From contig NC_019962.1 of NCBI RefSeq assembly GCF_000230735.2, forward strand, positions 2,480,001 through 2,544,000: DNA of 64,000 nucleotides, given 5' to 3'. The notes below the pieces were generated by a model that ran no database searches, was not told the DNA's origin, and saw only the letters and a program-made list of their open reading frames with translations. How positions within the stretch are numbered: the first letter of the stretch is position 1; each line of letters opens with the position of its first letter. The DNA is from Natrinema pellirubrum DSM 15624. Lineage in GTDB: Archaea > Halobacteriota > Halobacteria > Halobacteriales > Natrialbaceae. Of the stretch, positions 61,446-64,000 are shown piece after piece. The position numbers and the translations under genes are program-made.

Positions 61446-62054
61446 ATGGAATCGGAACTGTCCGTCAGGGACGTGCTGACGAGCGAGTACGTCGGCGTCA
61501 GCGAATCGGATACCGTCCTCGACGTGGTGCGGCTCATGCGCGAGGAACGGACCAGTTGTGCGCTGGTCGTCCGGGGCTCCGAGCCCGTCGGCATCGTGAC
61601 CGAGTGGGACGTCCTGGAACTGATCGCCGGGGAAGGCGAGCCGTCCGCGACGACCGTCGACGAGGTGATGACGACGCCGGTCATCACGGTCGACCCCGAT
61701 CGATCGCTGACCGACGTCGCCACCACGATGGCCCGCCAGAACATCCGTAACGTCGTCGTCGACGGCCCGGACGGGATCGTCGGGCTCGTCACCCAGCGCG
61801 ACGTCATCGCGGCCGCCAGTTCCTTCCAGGCGACGATGACGCCCGCCCGCTCGAGCGAGCCGCCGATCGATCGCGACCGCGGCGTCGCCGATCCCGCGAC
61901 CGCGCCCCCCGCCGGGGAGGGCGAGGCCGCCGTCCTCCCCAACGGCGGCGACGAGTACACCACCCAGGGCGTCTGCGAGGCCTGTGGCTCGCTCGCGGAC
62001 GCGCTGTGGGACGCCAACGGCCAGCTGGTCTGTTCGGACTGCCGGACGGTGTAG
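61446..62054 (+). CDS. CBS domain pair with C-terminal zinc ribbon
   Basis: 202 residues. Two CBS domains (VRDVLTSEYVGVSESDTVLD ... PVGIVTEWDVLELIAG and VDEVMTTPVITVDPDRSLTD ... GIVGLVTQRDVIAA), then a variable Pro/Ala-rich linker and a C-terminal zinc ribbon CEACGSLADALWDANGQLVC with CSDC. CBS pairs sense adenine nucleotides; the ribbon may bind a partner or nucleic acid. ATG 61446 gives the family start MESELSVRDVL. Confidence 0.9.
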   Translation: MESELSVRDVLTSEYVGVSESDTVLDVVRLMREERTSCALVVRGSEPVGIVTEWDVLELIAGEGEPSATTVDEVMTTPVITVDPDRSLTDVATTMARQNIRNVVVDGPDGIVGLVTQRDVIAAASSFQATMTPARSSEPPIDRDRGVADPATAPPAGEGEAAVLPNGGDEYTTQGVCEACGSLADALWDANGQLVCSDCRTV

Positions 62055-62155
62055 GCCGCTCTCGACTCCCGCATCTTCGTGCGGTATGTCCTCAATCACC
62101 GTGGCCATCTCTCCGATAGAAAGACCTTTCGGGTGCCGCAGTGGACTGACCGGTA

Positions 62156-63379
62156 ATGATCGCGACCCTCGACGACCTGGACGTCGAAGGGACTACCGTC
62201 GGTGTTCGCGTCGACGTCAATAGTCCGATCGACGACGATGACACGCTCGCGGACGATGCCCGCCTGCGCGCCCACGTCGATACCCTCGCGGAACTGCTCG
62301 AGCGGGACGGTCGGGTCGCCGTCCTCGCCCATCAGGGCCGACCCGGCGGCGACGAGTTCGTCTCCCTCGAGTCACACGCCGAACGGCTCTCGGAACTGCT
62401 CGGACAGCCCGTCGACTACGTGGACGCCACCTTCACCGCCGCCGCCCGCGAGGCCGTCCGGGACCTCGAGGACGGCGACTGCGTCGTCCTCGAGAACACC
62501 CGCTTCTACAGCGAGGAGTACATGGAGTTCGAGCCGGAGCGGGCCGCCCGGACCCATCTGGTCGCGGGCCTCGAGCCAGTCCTAGACGCCTACGTCAACG
62601 ACGCCTTCGCGGCGGCACATCGCTCCCAGCCCTCGCTGGTCGGGCTCCCGACGGTCCTGCCGAGCTACGCCGGCCGGGTCATGGAGTCCGAACTCGACGT
62701 GCTGGGCTCGATCGAGGAGACCGGCGAACCCCGCGTCTACGTCCTCGGCGGGGCGAAAGTCTCCGACTCCATCGACGTCGCCTGGTCGGTTCTCGAGAAG
62801 GGACTGGCCGATCACGTCCTCACAGCCGGCGTCGTCGGCAACGTCTTTCTCATCGCCGACGGTGTCGACCTGGGCGATGCCAGCTCCGATTTCATCTACG
62901 ACCAGGGCTACTGGGACGAGATCGACCGCGCCGCGGACCTGCTCGACGCCCACGGCGACCGGATCGCGCTGCCCCGCGACGTCGCCGTCGACCGGGACGG
63001 CGGCCGCCACGAACTCGGCGTCAACGCCCTTCCGCCAGGCGACGGCGAATCCGCCATGGACATCGGCGGGTCGACTCTGGAGTACTACCGGCGCGTCCTC
63101 GAGGACGCCGAAACCGTCATCCTCAACGGCCCCGCCGGCGTCTTCGAGGATGACCGCTTCGAGACCGGGACGCGACAGCTCTACGACGCCGCGACCGACA
63201 TCCCGACGAGCATCGTCGGCGGCGGCGACACCGCCTCGGCGCTTCGCCAACTCGGCGTCGAGGGCTTTTCACACGTCAGCACCGGCGGCGGCGCGGCTCT
63301 CCGGATGCTCACCGCCGAATCCCTGCCCGCCGTGACCGCACTCGAGAATGCCCCCGAGCAACCAGCCGCCGACGATTGA
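62156..63379 (+). CDS. pgk: Phosphoglycerate kinase
   Basis: 407 residues. VGVRVDVNSPIDDDDTLADDARLRAH-type opening, VLAHQGRPGGDEFVSLESHA, ENTRFYSEEYMEF, YVNDAFAAAHRSQPSL, the YVLGGAKVSDSID phosphate loop, GPAGVFEDDRFETGTRQLY and IVGGGDTASALRQLG ending. It moves phosphate between 1,3-bisphosphoglycerate and ADP in glycolysis and gluconeogenesis. The catalytic arginine and the two-domain layout are intact. A 32-base overlap couples it to the GNAT gene. Confidence 0.97.
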   Translation: MIATLDDLDVEGTTVGVRVDVNSPIDDDDTLADDARLRAHVDTLAELLERDGRVAVLAHQGRPGGDEFVSLESHAERLSELLGQPVDYVDATFTAAAREAVRDLEDGDCVVLENTRFYSEEYMEFEPERAARTHLVAGLEPVLDAYVNDAFAAAHRSQPSLVGLPTVLPSYAGRVMESELDVLGSIEETGEPRVYVLGGAKVSDSIDVAWSVLEKGLADHVLTAGVVGNVFLIADGVDLGDASSDFIYDQGYWDEIDRAADLLDAHGDRIALPRDVAVDRDGGRHELGVNALPPGDGESAMDIGGSTLEYYRRVLEDAETVILNGPAGVFEDDRFETGTRQLYDAATDIPTSIVGGGDTASALRQLGVEGFSHVSTGGGAALRMLTAESLPAVTALENAPEQPAADD

Positions 63380-63863
63380 ACTCGCCACGCGGGCCGACCT
63401 CGACGCCCTTGCGGACCTCTGGGTCGATCTCGCCCGCGACCAGCGCCGGTACCAGTCGGCCGTCCGCCCCGAGGCCAACCGCGAGGCCATGCGGGAGACG
63501 CTCGGGGCCTATCTGGTCAGCGACGGCCTGTTCGTCGCCCGCCTCGAGGGCGCGATCGTCGGCTTCGTCTCGGTGACGGTCGAACGCGGCACCCTCGAAC
63601 TCGACACCACGCGCGGCCTGCTCTCGAACATCTACGTCCGGCCGGCCTACCGGGGGCAGGGGATCGGCACCGCCCTGCTCGAGGCCGCCGAAGCGTCGCT
63701 TGCCGACCGCGGCGTCGACGAACTGCTGCTCGAGGTGATGGCCGACAACGAGGCCGCCCGTCGGTTCTACCGCCGCCACGGCTATGATCCGTTCCGCGTG
63801 TCGATGACGCGCTCGCTCGCGGACCGCGACGAAAACGATACACACTCAAAGGAGGACGGCTAA
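63348..63863 (+). CDS. GNAT-family N-acetyltransferase
   Basis: 171 residues. ELATRADLDALADLWVDLAR opens it; NIYVRPAYRGQGIGTALLEA carries the acetyl-CoA binding R/Q-x-x-G-x-G/A motif, and DNEAARRFYRRHGYDPFRVS ends the domain. It starts inside pgk (ATG 63348), so translation is coupled. Substrate unknown. Confidence 0.9.
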   Translation: MPPSNQPPTIELATRADLDALADLWVDLARDQRRYQSAVRPEANREAMRETLGAYLVSDGLFVARLEGAIVGFVSVTVERGTLELDTTRGLLSNIYVRPAYRGQGIGTALLEAAEASLADRGVDELLLEVMADNEAARRFYRRHGYDPFRVSMTRSLADRDENDTHSKEDG

Positions 63864-63875
63864 CCCACGGCCTGC

Positions 63876-63949
63876 GCCAGGGGAGCATGGGCGGTTCATG
63901 CACTCGACTTGTAATCGAGACTTCCGGGGTTCAAATCCCCGCCCTGGCT
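63876..63949 (+). tRNA. tRNA-Thr(UGU)
   Basis: 74 bases. Acceptor GCCAGGG pairs with CCCTGGC (63942-63948), discriminator T63949. Anticodon stem CTCGA/TCGAG encloses CTTGTAA with anticodon TGT; T-arm CCGGGGTTCAAATCCCCG. No encoded CCA. It follows the GNAT gene by 12 bases on the same strand. Confidence 0.95.
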
Positions 63950-64000
63950 TACGACGGCACTCGAACTCGCGAGCGCCAGCGACGGACGACAGTCGAGCGC

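Noticed and set aside
1-64000. CRISPR arrays, prophage and rRNA genes
   Set aside because: No regularly spaced repeats, phage structural genes or rRNA sequence were seen; the only clear mobile DNA is the IS, the intein and the tRNA-Ser scar.

Overview
The window is a GC-rich piece of a haloarchaeal chromosome. The proteins are strongly acidic, GC-rich codons dominate, many starts sit about 25-30 bases downstream of a TATA element (leaderless transcripts), and several families are haloarchaeal or archaeal markers: proteasome beta, UPF0179, DUF555, GTP cyclohydrolase III, bacterio-opsin-activator-type HTH, and a complete methylaspartate-cycle cluster. A natrialbalean such as Natrinema or Haloterrigena would fit, but that is inference from style and gene content.

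Region by region. (1) 1-4.5 kb: acyl-CoA (propionyl-CoA) carboxylase genes (biotin carboxylase, cut by the window edge; small subunit; carboxyltransferase) with an SPFH membrane protein gene between them on the other strand. (2) 4.8-7.8 kb: a sodium-dependent NSS-type transporter split by an intact 1,625-bp IS4/ISH8-like element with 10-bp target duplications. (3) 8-11.8 kb: SDR, single-domain response regulator, glycerophosphodiesterase, YjbQ and HEAT-repeat genes. (4) 11.9-21 kb: a compact operon of two PrkA-type kinases, a DUF444 protein and SpoVR. SpoVR carries a 395-residue intein with a LAGLIDADG endonuclease and an added LacI-like HTH. (5) 21.4-33.6 kb: small haloarchaeal proteins, an HxlR/flavin reductase divergent pair with a palindrome between them, an ABC exporter whose two permease genes look fused out of frame by a deletion, an FNT channel fused to two USP domains, and several regulators. 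(6) 34-44.7 kb: a TumE/TumA-like toxin-antitoxin pair with a dyad operator, proteasome beta, a Gfo/Idh/MocA-ThuA divergent pair, DUF389, an eIF2B-like isomerase, Mrp/NBP35, a uracil-DNA-glycosylase-like Fe-S protein and DUF2064. (7) 44.7-45.8 kb: tRNA-Ser(UGA) followed by a duplicated tRNA 3' end (integration scar) and an orphan restriction-type nuclease domain. (8) 46-52.7 kb: methylaspartate cycle genes. (9) 52.8-56.9 kb: a one-polypeptide type IIG restriction-modification enzyme whose specificity region is a sharply AT-rich replacement. (10) 57-64 kb: small zinc-finger gene, a candidate structured RNA with its own TATA box, a hybrid PAS histidine kinase, GTP cyclohydrolase III, a CBS protein, phosphoglycerate kinase, a GNAT enzyme and tRNA-Thr(UGU).

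How they work together. The methylaspartate cluster turns glutamate into glyoxylate plus propionyl-CoA. The carboxylase at the window start would turn that propionyl-CoA into methylmalonyl-CoA, so acetate assimilation is represented at both ends of the window. The PrkA/DUF444/SpoVR operon is the archaeal version of the bacterial stress set yeaG-yeaH-ycgB. Accessory DNA is limited to the IS, the intein, the tRNA-Ser scar with its orphan nuclease, the toxin-antitoxin pair and the restriction-modification gene.
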